Of a DNA stretch of 64,000 nt, positions 35,454 to 44,688 are shown one piece after another. Origin of the DNA: UBA11358 sp049517655 (GTDB lineage Bacteria; Verrucomicrobiota; Verrucomicrobiia; Limisphaerales; UBA11358). The translations under genes and the position numbers were made by a program. The notes beneath the pieces are model-generated. The model worked only from the letters and a program-made list of their open reading frames with translations, searched no databases and had not been told where the DNA came from. The stretch's first letter is position 1. Every line of letters starts with the position of its first letter. The stretch spans positions 717,817 to 781,816 of the forward strand of contig JBEKRQ010000002.1 in assembly GCA_049517655.1 (NCBI GenBank), in the 5' to 3' direction.

Positions 35454-36606
35454 CTATATGGATTGTTTGTCGGAGCTGGAAAACCAGAGCGTATATGTTG
35501 TGCGCAAAATTGCGTGACGGCTCACGATCGCGTTAAGGCTTTGTTCCAATGCCCCGACGTGAAGGCACCCCTTCAGGCGAATGGCCAGGAGGATGTTAAG
35601 CGTCTGGCTGCCTGCTCCCTTGGTTTGATGCTGCAACCAAAGCGACTCCTGCTGCCATGTGACTGGAAAAATGTTCGCGTCGGCACCTGTTTTGGCAAGA
35701 TGTGGAACTAGCCTATTGCTGGCCTGATAGCTTTGGGACTGCTGCTGGTCGCCCCCCGAATTCCCAGCCGTTACGTCGTCGGCAACACCGTTGACTATCT
35801 GGTTCAAAACAAATGATGCCAACTCAGCAAAGGTCGCTGCTCCAAGAATCTTGGCCATGGGCACTGTTACTTGCAGATTTACCTCAAGTTGACTCGCCAG
35901 TTGAACTGCCATTAAGGAATCAATACCGAGGGAACTCAGCGAGCGTTTGGGATTTAACCGGCCCGGATGCACTTTCAACACGTGTGCTGCTTCTTGGAGG
36001 AGATACAATTCCAATTGGGACTGACGGCTGCTGGCATCCCAGGCCATAATGGTTTCACGCGACAGAAGATTGCCCTTGAATTCAGAAGACGATTCGTCAA
36101 TGGCCTCGTCCCTCAATACATCCAAACGTTTCTCAAGAAATCGTGATCGACAGGCATGTCGCTGTATTTTTCCGCTCGAAGTTTTCGGGACGGAGCCCGC
36201 GCGGACCAAAACCACCGCATGAACCTGCAATCCATGCTCTTCGGCAACCGCCTGGCGGATCGCAAAAATCACTTCTTCCAGATTTGCCTTGCGATACTGC
36301 CGCTTCACCTCCTGGACAATCACCAATCTTTCTTCTTCCTCAATGTCAACGGAAAAGGCCGCGCCACAACCCGGCCGAAGGGCGCCATGAGCCTTTTCCA
36401 CAGTCAATTCAATATCTTCCGGACGATGCCCAGACATGGATCTCATGTCCGACCAGGCGCAGTTCAGCAGGCGCGGCTGGCCAGGGATTGATCTCATCAG
36501 GCGGGCTCAAACCGTTAATGATTAAAGTCCGGCTAACTTGTGTTTTGTCAACCGTGACCAACTTTGCCAATTCGGAGCATCGATTCGCAAGCAGTTTCTC
36601 GAATAG
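35454..36606 (-). pseudogene. Deletion-fused remnant of a duplicated FAAL (C-terminal part) and PPTase (N-terminal part)
   Basis: From 36421 down, the minus strand encodes a close copy of FAAL residues ~474 onward: HRPEDIELTVEKAHGALRPG, the ACP (SLSSLGIDSLMAVQLASQLE) and the first part of the C domain (FPVTWQQESLWLQHQTKG). It stops at TLWFSSSDKQSI. Upstream, 36422-36606 is a 185-bp near-identical copy of the PPTase gene (33738-33922), out of frame. The two pieces are joined at CTTCCGG/GACGATG. This is a duplicate of the neighbouring PPTase-FAAL pair reduced by a large internal deletion. The 347-codon frame is open, but it has no FAAL core and no complete C domain. Confidence 0.85.
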
Positions 36607-37372
36607 GGAGTTGACGACTCACGAATAAATGTTACTGAGGCCAGTGAAGAAGTTCCGCAGTTTGGTTTCAAGGGTTTCTTTGGTTTGATGGAGTTGAGCT
36701 GTGCGTGTTCAGCCCGCAACTGTTGTTTGGTAGTCTCACGGATGATCGGACTTTCCATCTGGCGTTTGGCAGAAGGGTCTTGGGCACGGTCTTGCTGCCG
36801 CGTTTGTCGCATTTGTGCAGTTTGATAGTGGGGCGGAAGTGATTGGTCATCGCCCAGCCTCGGTAACATTTATCCTGAGTAAAAACTCGGACGTGAGCGA
36901 GCCCGGCATTGTGAACATGGCCCAGGATGCTCGTACCTGATGGTTGCCGGTGGCTAAAGATCCCGCGATTACCCTCAATCGCTTCGAAAGACCGACAATC
37001 TGTTGGTACCACCCGTGTCATGTTTTGAGAGAGCGCCCACCCGATTTTAATGCAGTCAAACTCGGAGGACTGTTGCAAAACGCTCTCCCAAGTACTTCCC
37101 TAGGTTCGGCACCAAGATTTTTGCCACTAAAAATCTTCTCCCCGCAAAATCCAGCACCCATCATAACGATCAAGGTATGGCTTCTCCATGAAGTTTGAGC
37201 TTTACTTTTTTTTGAGGGGGTGTTCTATAAAAACATATAAAGTAGCATGTTACCCAATGATGATCGGAACAAGCCCCGGCAGAGCGGACAGTCCTCCGTA
37301 CGCCGCTCGTACGGGCGATGATTGCATGGCGCACGGAGTGACGTGTCTGTATAACACTCTGTCAATCTGATA
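36607..37372. other. Gene-poor 766-bp stretch with possible transposase remnant
   Basis: On the minus strand near 36616-36900 the frame fragment QDKCYRGWAMTNHFRPTIKL and a terminal KLRNFFTGLSNIYS before a stop recall the ends of IS5/IS1182-like transposases, but are interrupted by frameshifts. The rest up to the start of the next gene has no convincing reading frame. Confidence 0.35.
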
Positions 37373-39319
37373 ATGAAGCCTCGCCAACGTGTCGCGCTTT
37401 TGGAGTTCCCTGTTTTTCGGGGAGTCTGTCCGCTGGTGTCGGGATACCTTGAAGCCTCGGCCCGGCAAAACCCGCAGATAAAAGACAGGTTCGAATTCCA
37501 AAAGCATTCCATCCCCATCGGCAGCCGCGGCACGTTCGAAAAGATCAACGCTATCCAGGCAGACATCTTCGGCTTTTCGTGCTACGTTTGGAACACGGGG
37601 CTGGTGAAGCGCTTGCTCCCATCACTGCTGGCCCGCCGGCCTTCTCCCTGGGTGATCTTGGGCGGACCGCAGGTTATGAACCAGCCGGAGCGGTACCTCG
37701 ATTCCCAGTACGAAAATCTGCTGCTGTGCAACGGCGAAGGCGAACACACTTTCATAAATCTGCTGGTTCAACTTACTGGCGATCAACCTGACCTCGCAAA
37801 GGTCAATGGCTTGAGCTTTTATCGCAACGCCGCGATCATCACCACCCCGAAACAGGATCGAACTCACGACTTGGACATGATTCCGTCCCCGTACCTGAAC
37901 GGTTGTTTTCAACCCGGAGGCTACAGTTGGGCGGTCATTGAAACCAATCGCGGCTGTCCGTTCACATGCACCTACTGCTATTGGGGGGCCGCCACCAACG
38001 CCAAAGTGCATACATTCAGTATGGGCCGAATTCTCCGGGAATTGACTTGGATGAGCGAAAACAGAGTTCTCTTCGTATTCATCGCCGATGCGAATTTTGG
38101 GATGCTCAAGCGCGACCTGAAGATTGCCGAACACCTGGCGCAATGCTGCAAGAAAACCGGCTACCCGACAACGGTGTGTTACTCCTCTTCGAAAAACACG
38201 CCCGAAAGGGTGATTGAGATTACCCGTGCCTTTAAAACGGCGGGATTGATCGCCGCCCAAGAGATCTCCCTGCAGACCATGAATCCGGATGTGCTGAAAA
38301 AAGTCCGGCGCGACAACATCAAGACCAGCACTTACACCGACCTCCAGCGTTCCCTGAATGAGAGAGGTCTTTCATCTTTTCTCGAAATCATCTGGCCACT
38401 ACCCGGCGAAACCCTGGCCTCCTTCAAGAAAGGTCTCGGACAGCTCTGCAGCCAAGGGGCGGATTCATTTTTGATCTACCCGCTCGTAATGATCAACAAC
38501 GTCGAAATGGGCCGACAACGGGAGGAATTCGGGCTGGTCACTATCAACGATCCCGATCCGAACAGTGAAGCGGAAATCGTGGTCGCAACCAAAGATGTTA
38601 GTCGGATGGAATACCTGGAGGGGTTGAGGTTCGTGTATCATGTTATGAGCCTATACAGTATGCGCGGACTCTGGCACGTGGGCCGGCATTTGGATTCCCA
38701 GTCCATGATGTTCTTCGCCGATTTGATCTCGTGCTTTTCCGATTTCTGCCTACGCACCACCAGAACCCGGTATAACGATTACATTGAGAATGTCATCGAT
38801 AGTTCGAGGCAATACCGATACAATTCCTACGGCGGTATTCTCCATGTCGTGCTGCACGACGCGCGCGATGAGTTCGATAACCTCCTGCTAAGGTTTATGC
38901 GGACACTCCCTTGCTGGGTAGATCCTGAAGTCCGCTTTCTTTTCGAGCTGGATCTCTTCAACCGACCGCACATCTACTATAATACGCCCATCACCACCAA
39001 ACCCGATCAATTGGAATGGATCCGCGTGTTGTCCGTGGAGAAAGACGGTTACTTGTTGAAACTGCCCGCTGCCTATCTCGAAACCGCGCGGAAGGCGCTC
39101 AGACTCGACTTCGCACAAGACCGGTTGGTGGCGAGGGTCAAATGTCGGACCAACCAGTTTCCGTTCATGCCAGGAAAGTCCTTGGACGACAACTACACGT
39201 ACTGCCATGACCAGTTGCGCAACGTGACTATCATCCTGCCGGTATGGTCTTTGGCCGAACCGATGGCGGTCTCTACCCCAGTGGCATGTTGCAAGCCACC
39301 GGAAGATACCACTCGATGA
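37373..39319 (+). CDS. B12-binding-type radical SAM enzyme
   Basis: A 648-residue protein. N-terminal ~140 residues resemble a cobalamin-binding fold (FGFSCYVWNTGLVKRLLPSL, WVILGGPQV). The radical SAM core begins at NRGCPFTCTYCYWG near residue 194 (CxxxCxxC), with SMGRILRELTWM and FIADANFGMLKRDLKIAEHL following. A C-terminal ~250-residue region is unassigned. Such enzymes include C-methyltransferases on unactivated carbons; a tailoring role is possible but unproved. It lies between two copies of the radical SAM tail repeat. A terminator-like hairpin follows at 39402. Confidence 0.82.
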   Translation: MKPRQRVALLEFPVFRGVCPLVSGYLEASARQNPQIKDRFEFQKHSIPIGSRGTFEKINAIQADIFGFSCYVWNTGLVKRLLPSLLARRPSPWVILGGPQVMNQPERYLDSQYENLLLCNGEGEHTFINLLVQLTGDQPDLAKVNGLSFYRNAAIITTPKQDRTHDLDMIPSPYLNGCFQPGGYSWAVIETNRGCPFTCTYCYWGAATNAKVHTFSMGRILRELTWMSENRVLFVFIADANFGMLKRDLKIAEHLAQCCKKTGYPTTVCYSSSKNTPERVIEITRAFKTAGLIAAQEISLQTMNPDVLKKVRRDNIKTSTYTDLQRSLNERGLSSFLEIIWPLPGETLASFKKGLGQLCSQGADSFLIYPLVMINNVEMGRQREEFGLVTINDPDPNSEAEIVVATKDVSRMEYLEGLRFVYHVMSLYSMRGLWHVGRHLDSQSMMFFADLISCFSDFCLRTTRTRYNDYIENVIDSSRQYRYNSYGGILHVVLHDARDEFDNLLLRFMRTLPCWVDPEVRFLFELDLFNRPHIYYNTPITTKPDQLEWIRVLSVEKDGYLLKLPAAYLETARKALRLDFAQDRLVARVKCRTNQFPFMPGKSLDDNYTYCHDQLRNVTIILPVWSLAEPMAVSTPVACCKPPEDTTR

Positions 39320-39401
39320 CCTTATCCGAAAGCCAAGTTTGCACCGAGACGTAGCCGAGTTGACTCACGATCCCAAGTTACCGAGGACGGCGAAGGAGTG
39401 C

Positions 39402-39428
39402 TGAAGTTTTACTTCAAACTCTTTTTTT
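39402..39428 (+). terminator. Weak terminator after the B12-type radical SAM gene
   Basis: TGAAGT (39402-39407), TTT loop, ACTTCA (39411-39416), then CTTTTTTT. The stem is short (6 bp) but the T-run is good. Confidence 0.5.
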
Positions 39429-39472
39429 CAACGCGAAGAGATTCAGTCGGCTGTGTTCGGCTTTGGAGCCTC

Positions 39473-39577
39473 TGCAAAGAGATGAAGCGATTTTCCCAAT
39501 ACCCAAGATCTTTTCGACCGTCGGAACAGATGGCAGAATCCGTGGGCGACATACCGATTCATCAATCTAATCAATGA
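39473..39577 (+). pseudogene. Orphan 3' end of a second radical SAM gene (direct-repeat copy 2)
   Basis: Encodes CKEMKRFSQYPRSFRPSEQM then AESVGDIPIHQSNQ and a stop. The first 24 codons are almost the same as the end of the 34078 gene; the last codons differ. No 5' part is present. Homology continues into the 3' flank to about 39645. It marks the right end of the duplicated block. Confidence 0.85.
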
Positions 39578-39764
39578 CCACTGTCAGCGGCCTCTGGCAG
39601 AGCCGCCTAAGTGCTATGTGCCTAGTTTCAAGCACTATACGCAACGCGATTTCCAATGTATCCAACGTAGTTCGAGGCCTTTAAAAACTAGGATGCGCCC
39701 TGTACGGTCCTGATTCCGATTTTCCGCTTGAATTTCGCGAGTGATTGTGTTTTAAAAGCACGGC

Positions 39765-39983
39765 ATGGATGAAACTGAAGACAAGACGATCTACAAAGTG
39801 GTGGTCAATCACGAAGAGCAATATTCAATCTGGCCTGCGCACAAGCAGAATGCACTTGGCTGGAAGGATGTGGGGAAAAGTGGCCCTAAAGCTGAATGTC
39901 TGGCTCATATCAAGGAAGTGTGGACCGATATGAGGCCGTTGAGCCTCAGGAAAAAAATGGAAGAAGCAGCACGTAAAGCATAA
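39765..39983 (+). CDS. MbtH-like NRPS accessory protein
   Basis: A 72-residue protein with the MbtH-family pattern: YSIWPAHKQNALGWKDVGKS, then CLAHIKEVWTDMRPLSLR near the end. MbtH-like proteins bind and activate NRPS adenylation domains. It heads a plus-strand run with the thioesterase (40084), the ligase-like gene (40942) and then the synthetases. No strong Shine-Dalgarno sequence is seen. Confidence 0.95.
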   Translation: MDETEDKTIYKVVVNHEEQYSIWPAHKQNALGWKDVGKSGPKAECLAHIKEVWTDMRPLSLRKKMEEAARKA

Positions 39984-40083
39984 GCAGGTCGTGGCGCTGT
40001 TCCTTAGCGAACAGTGTGTGTTGTTATTTGTGCTGTATTAGGATGGGTTCAATGAATGGGTCCCTGATATTCACCGGTGGCAT

Positions 40084-40899
40084 ATGAGTCACGGCATGAG
40101 AGTTGCGCCGAAGCTAGTATGGCTGTCTTCTTTTAGTTCCAGGCCCAATGCTCGTTTTCGATTATTGTGTTTTCCCTACGCCGGGGGTGATGCTGTAACG
40201 ATTTTTAGGAAATGGCCGGAGATGCTTCCGAAAACCGTGGAGGTGTGTGCTGTCCAATTACCCGGACGAGGAACCAGAATTGCGGACCAGCCTTTCTCCA
40301 ACATACGCTCCGCCGCCGAGGTTCTCAGTGTAAATTTGCGACCCTATCTCAATAAGCCGTTCGCGTTTTTTGGGCATAGCTTGGGAGCGAAGATTTGTTT
40401 TGAGGTGGCCCGTCTTCTCAAAACAGCCTATGGATTGGAACCCTTCCATTTGTGTGTATCGGGTTCGTCGGCTCCTCGAATTCCAAATACTGACCCGTTG
40501 ATATATGATCTGCCGGAGCCCCAGTTCCTTGAAGAATTGAGGAAGCTGAATGGCACGCCTCCGGAAGTGCTGAGAAACACCGAACTCATGAAACTGATGC
40601 TGCCGGTGCTGCGCGCGGAATTCGAGGCTGCACAGACATACGTTTATGTCAATGGTCCTCCGCTGGGTTGCCCGATCACGGTCTTTGGAGGACTGCAAGA
40701 TGAGGAAATTACCCAGGATAAACTACAGGCTTGGTGTAAAGAAACCACTCATGCTTGTTCTTTGCACATGATACCTGGAGATCATTTCTTCATCAATACG
40801 CAGCCGGCCGCACTCCTCCAGGTGTTATCCGCTCATTTAATTGAGAGTTTTTCAAACCAACGGATCATCCCTAAAAAAGCTGAGAAAAAGGTACGGTAA
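40084..40899 (+). CDS. Type II thioesterase (GrsT-like alpha/beta hydrolase)
   Basis: A 271-residue editing thioesterase: FRLLCFPYAGGDAVTIFRKW near the N-terminus, VCAVQLPGRGTRIADQPF, catalytic Ser in AFFGHSLGAKICFEVARLL near residue 98, a later Asp in VFGGLQDEEI and the catalytic His in MIPGDHFFIN near 238. It removes stalled or wrong acyl groups from carrier proteins. Located between mbtH and the ligase-like gene. Confidence 0.93.
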   Translation: MSHGMRVAPKLVWLSSFSSRPNARFRLLCFPYAGGDAVTIFRKWPEMLPKTVEVCAVQLPGRGTRIADQPFSNIRSAAEVLSVNLRPYLNKPFAFFGHSLGAKICFEVARLLKTAYGLEPFHLCVSGSSAPRIPNTDPLIYDLPEPQFLEELRKLNGTPPEVLRNTELMKLMLPVLRAEFEAAQTYVYVNGPPLGCPITVFGGLQDEEITQDKLQAWCKETTHACSLHMIPGDHFFINTQPAALLQVLSAHLIESFSNQRIIPKKAEKKVR

Positions 40900-40941
40900 C
40901 CCTATAACGATTGTGAGACGGATGGATGTGATCGTAACATT

Positions 40942-43900
40942 ATGATTTCAGCATTAATATTCTTGTTGTACGTCCCTTTGTTCATATGGTTAGTCGGATT
41001 TGAGTACTTGAATCCGGCAGCAGACAACGGAACGGCGAATTGGGCCAAATGGTTGCCGTACCTTGCAGTCGCCTTTGGCATATTTTGGATCTTACTCATT
41101 CGCCTGAGATGGAAAGCTTATCGGGTTCGTCGAGGGCCGATATCAGGCAGCCCGGGACTCATCCTGTTTCTGAAACCCTTCTTATTGCTTTCGTTCTTTG
41201 TGTTGGTGATGATGAATCGCGCCAATGTTCGGCAACAGAGCGGCATCGGCCCTGAAACCATAGTGTTGCTCGCAGGGATGGCGCTGTCGCTGGCCATGGC
41301 CGTCGGTAGGGAATCCTTGACGGTGCAAAGCAACAGGAACGCATTTACCCTGCAGCCACTTGTTGCCTTGATCGCAGTTCTCAGTTTAGCTGCCATCTTC
41401 CATCCAGATTGGAGCCGCTGGAGTCAGCTATACGTATATCGAGACGAACTTAGATGGACTGGCCCCTTTAAAAACCCAAATGAATTCGGACTGGCGATGG
41501 CTTTGGGCTTTGTGTTAATCAGCGCTTTTCCAATTCTGGGCGGGTTGCGATTCCCTAACATGGCATTACTTCGTAGTGGAGGGGTTGAACGGGAAACGGT
41601 CGTCTGCAAGATCAGGAGAACGCGATGCTTCCTGGTAACATTGGCCACAATCCTTGGCTCGACAGTGCTTCTCCTCGGGCTCTATAAGAGTTATAGCAGG
41701 GGGGCGTGGCTCAGTGGGTTTCTCGGCGTGCTTTATCTTGTTATGGCACGGCGGCGGACTTGTGCGACACAGAACGGGCACGGTCAGGCAACCAACGTCT
41801 CGCTCTGCCAACGGCCCTCCGGGCGTTGGGCCTGCTTCGCCATGATTTCCAGGCACTGGTTAAGTATTCTTCTCATTGCCGTTTCAGTCCTGGCAGTCAG
41901 TTTCTGGTGCTTTCGCGAAACAAATATTCGGGGGGTTCGCCGGGTGTTGTCAGTGACAAATCCGTATGACCCCTCCTGGCGCAATCGAGTGGATGCCTAT
42001 GTCGGGTCCCTTCAGATGATGGCAGATCATCCATGGCGTGGGATTGGCTGGAGTCAGCCCGAAATTGTCTATCCCGAATATTACATGAGCGATCGGCCTA
42101 CTGAGGGTCTGGCCATAGTATTGAACGACTACTTCATCCTGGGCATGAGTCTTGGTTTGCCTGCTCTTTTTTGCTTCGCCGGATATATTTTGATTACGTT
42201 GAACGGGAAGCAAAACAATACGTCTGCCGTGGGTTCCTCAAGCAGACGGATTGCATGTGATGGTTTTTTAGGACAATCAGTCGAAACGTCACCATTCCTA
42301 AGTATCACCGCTAGAGCCGGGGTTATCGTTCTACTGACAGGCTTTTGGTTCGACCGTGGCCTGTTGTTGTGGCCTTTTGGAATTCTGTTCTGGTTTTTAT
42401 TGGAGCTTTCCAGTCAGGACTTCTCTTCCTCTGCAGACCCCGATAACAGCCAAGCGCGCATTGGGGACGGATCAAATATGCCAGCCGAGGCGCAGGATCA
42501 GCCTAGGCGCGGATTTGGGAAATACTTTCATTCTTCGTTGTGGGTGCTTTTGCTGATTACTGTCGTCTTTTACTGCGCGATGATTTGGGCGAAGGAGCGG
42601 GATCCGTTTCAACGGGTCAGTTTTCGCCCGGACGCCCCAGCAACAAAGCAATGCAATGGAATCATGGTTTCACCAAAGCCTGCAGCTCAGTATCCTCTGG
42701 CGGTTTATCTTTATGGGGCAGGAAGCAGCCTGCTAGACAGTGGCCATCAATTACGGCTGATCGCCAAATGCGGTTTTAACGCCGCCAGCTTTGAATATTA
42801 CGAGGAGAGCCAACTGGTCTTTGATGAGCAATTCGCAACTGTCTGTCACTATTTGCGAAATCAAAGCGGGACTCAAACTAATATCGTGTGGGTGACTTGT
42901 GGACTGGGCGCGCGAAAAGCATTGAACTTTGCGTTGTCACATCCGGAACTGCAACCCGACCTTTTAATCTGCATTGAAGGTGCCTGGACTGCAGAAATGT
43001 ATGAGATATTGGCAAATATGAGGTCCAGACGTCTTGGAAGTTTGTCTGAAAACACACAACCGGGTCTCTCGAACCAACCTTTGTCCATCATCAAATGCCC
43101 TATTTTGCTGGTCCAAAGCCCGGAGCATTCCGCAGGTCTGCAGGCCTCTCATGAAAGGTTCGCTGCCTTGCTTCGCGCCACCGGAACTTCGGTCAGGTTG
43201 TGTATCTTGCCAGAATCAAGCCTCGACTCGGAGGCGGATTCTCTATGGAGTCTGCGGGTGTTGATGCAATATTCCGCAGCTCAGTTCCCACCACCTGACT
43301 ACACCGCAAAACTTCCTGATTGCCGCTTATTAGCACCCCAAGTCCGGCAGTTTAATGCGGTCCTCCAGAAAGCAGGCGAGAATCGCAATCAAATATGGTG
43401 GGCGATAGCCAGAACAGACGAAGCCAAGCGCCCTGTAGCAATAAGTTTCATTGCCCACCTCAATGATTTTGAGCTCGCCCGCATCCCCATGGCCGACTTG
43501 CAACAACGTTATGCGCCCAGCCGGCTCTGGCGACGAAGGATTATATTCGGGTTGGCTCTTCTCATTTTCGCTTCACTGGCACTATGGAAATACCGCAGTC
43601 AACTCCTCCGTGTCCGCCTTTGGTTCTGCCAGCCAGGAAAAGAGCAATGCGTGCTGTTAAAGCTGGTCACGTGTTTCGTGACCATCACCGCCTTGGGCAT
43701 GACAAGCTTGAATTTGCTGGTGCCAGAATTAAACGTGAATGAATTCTCGCTTTCAATGGCTAAGTCCTTTCTCCTCCAATCCCACGCGGATGATATCAGC
43801 TTTCTTGGCCAACAAAAAGCGGTCGATAAAATAAAGTTAAAGATTTTGCTGCAGGACGTGCAACTTGCAAATCTGCAGCGACATCAATTTTACAGCAGCC

Positions 43901-44346
43901 TGGAGAATGGCATGTTTCAGCAATACATTCTTTCGCCGCAAATTGATTCGCAGGCCCCTGCATGGAACTCACGGAAAGAACTGTGGGAATACTTCCAGCC
44001 CAGAATTCGCAAGCAGCATGACCCGTTGCTCGGCGCAAAAATTATCGTGGATTATTTGCTTGAGCGCGTCGGGATCGATTCATCCTACGGTGCTGACCAA
44101 GATGCGGATACCATATGGATTCAAAAAATGGCGAGTGAAGGCGGCTTCCAAAGGATTTATGTGACGGCTTTAAGGTCGGCAGGAATTGCAGCGCGTTTAA
44201 ACGACCTCAAGCAGGCCGAGATATGGACGGGACAAGCATGGACAGCCGCCCCAAGACCACCCATAACATCCGTCGAAGCCGGCATGTTCCAGACGAATTC
44301 GGTTGGTAGCGAAGTTGAGAATCAACCGGCAAACCGACTCAAGTGA
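40942..44346 (+). CDS. Giant O-antigen-ligase-like membrane protein fused to hydrolase-like and transglutaminase-like parts
   Basis: A 1134-residue protein. The N-terminal ~500 residues contain about eleven membrane helices and the WaaL/Wzy-type pattern: KNPNEFGLAMALGFVLISAF, SYSRGAWLSGFLGVLY and RNRVDAYVGSLQMMADHPWR before GIGWSQPE. Residues ~570-790 look like an alpha/beta hydrolase (LAVYLYGAGSSLL, VTCGLGARKALNFALSHPEL), with Gly replacing the usual nucleophile Ser. After two more helices a transglutaminase-like end (IQKMASEGGFQRIYVTALRS then AGIAARLND) lacks the usual catalytic Cys. It may transfer or ligate the lipoglycopeptide to an outer carrier, or polymerise it; this is inference from position. 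Confidence 0.72.
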   Translation: MISALIFLLYVPLFIWLVGFEYLNPAADNGTANWAKWLPYLAVAFGIFWILLIRLRWKAYRVRRGPISGSPGLILFLKPFLLLSFFVLVMMNRANVRQQSGIGPETIVLLAGMALSLAMAVGRESLTVQSNRNAFTLQPLVALIAVLSLAAIFHPDWSRWSQLYVYRDELRWTGPFKNPNEFGLAMALGFVLISAFPILGGLRFPNMALLRSGGVERETVVCKIRRTRCFLVTLATILGSTVLLLGLYKSYSRGAWLSGFLGVLYLVMARRRTCATQNGHGQATNVSLCQRPSGRWACFAMISRHWLSILLIAVSVLAVSFWCFRETNIRGVRRVLSVTNPYDPSWRNRVDAYVGSLQMMADHPWRGIGWSQPEIVYPEYYMSDRPTEGLAIVLNDYFILGMSLGLPALFCFAGYILITLNGKQNNTSAVGSSSRRIACDGFLGQSVETSPFLSITARAGVIVLLTGFWFDRGLLLWPFGILFWFLLELSSQDFSSSADPDNSQARIGDGSNMPAEAQDQPRRGFGKYFHSSLWVLLLITVVFYCAMIWAKERDPFQRVSFRPDAPATKQCNGIMVSPKPAAQYPLAVYLYGAGSSLLDSGHQLRLIAKCGFNAASFEYYEESQLVFDEQFATVCHYLRNQSGTQTNIVWVTCGLGARKALNFALSHPELQPDLLICIEGAWTAEMYEILANMRSRRLGSLSENTQPGLSNQPLSIIKCPILLVQSPEHSAGLQASHERFAALLRATGTSVRLCILPESSLDSEADSLWSLRVLMQYSAAQFPPPDYTAKLPDCRLLAPQVRQFNAVLQKAGENRNQIWWAIARTDEAKRPVAISFIAHLNDFELARIPMADLQQRYAPSRLWRRRIIFGLALLIFASLALWKYRSQLLRVRLWFCQPGKEQCVLLKLVTCFVTITALGMTSLNLLVPELNVNEFSLSMAKSFLLQSHADDISFLGQQKAVDKIKLKILLQDVQLANLQRHQFYSSLENGMFQQYILSPQIDSQAPAWNSRKELWEYFQPRIRKQHDPLLGAKIIVDYLLERVGIDSSYGADQDADTIWIQKMASEGGFQRIYVTALRSAGIAARLNDLKQAEIWTGQAWTAAPRPPITSVEAGMFQTNSVGSEVENQPANRLK

Positions 44347-44688
44347 ATGGCAACATTCCCAGGCTGGAGGTGGTTATATGGTGTCCACAAAACGCGTCTT
44401 TTAGTCTAGTCGTTCCTGAAAAGCGCATTTACGCTTGAAAAATCTTATTTAAATAATTAAGGTATTCAGCGAATTTTGTAGCTGTGTTTGAGCAAAAAAT
44501 GAGAAGAATTTTTAATGGAAAGACTCTGGTGCCAGAAGAAATGATAATCATTTGTCCAATGGATTGAGGTTAAAACCAATTCACTGATTAAAATATTCTT
44601 CACACTTGCGAATAAAGTGTTATATTAGAAGGACTTGTTGTTTTTGCCCATAACTTCCATCCTGTGCCGCGCATCAGAGTATGAACCT
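44347..44688. other. AT-rich intergenic region before the synthetase operon
   Basis: The 342-bp gap is AT-rich compared with its surroundings and contains a candidate promoter at 44599-44626. I see no coding region in it. Confidence 0.6.
44599..44626 (+). promoter_or_regulatory. Candidate promoter of the NRPS operon
   Basis: TTCACA (44599-44604), a 16-nt spacer and TATATT (44621-44626). A transcription start near 44633 leaves a leader of about 55 nt to the ATG at 44689, and excludes the TTG at 44635 as a normal start. Confidence 0.45.

Noticed and set aside
35454..36497. 347-codon frame considered as a functional stand-alone acyl carrier protein
   Set aside because: Its FAAL core is missing and its C domain is truncated; the upstream part is an out-of-frame PPTase fragment, so decay is the simpler explanation.
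44635..44688. TTG start of the 44689 synthetase
   Set aside because: The likely promoter -10 box ends only 8 nt before it; ATG 44689 gives a normal leader and N-terminus.
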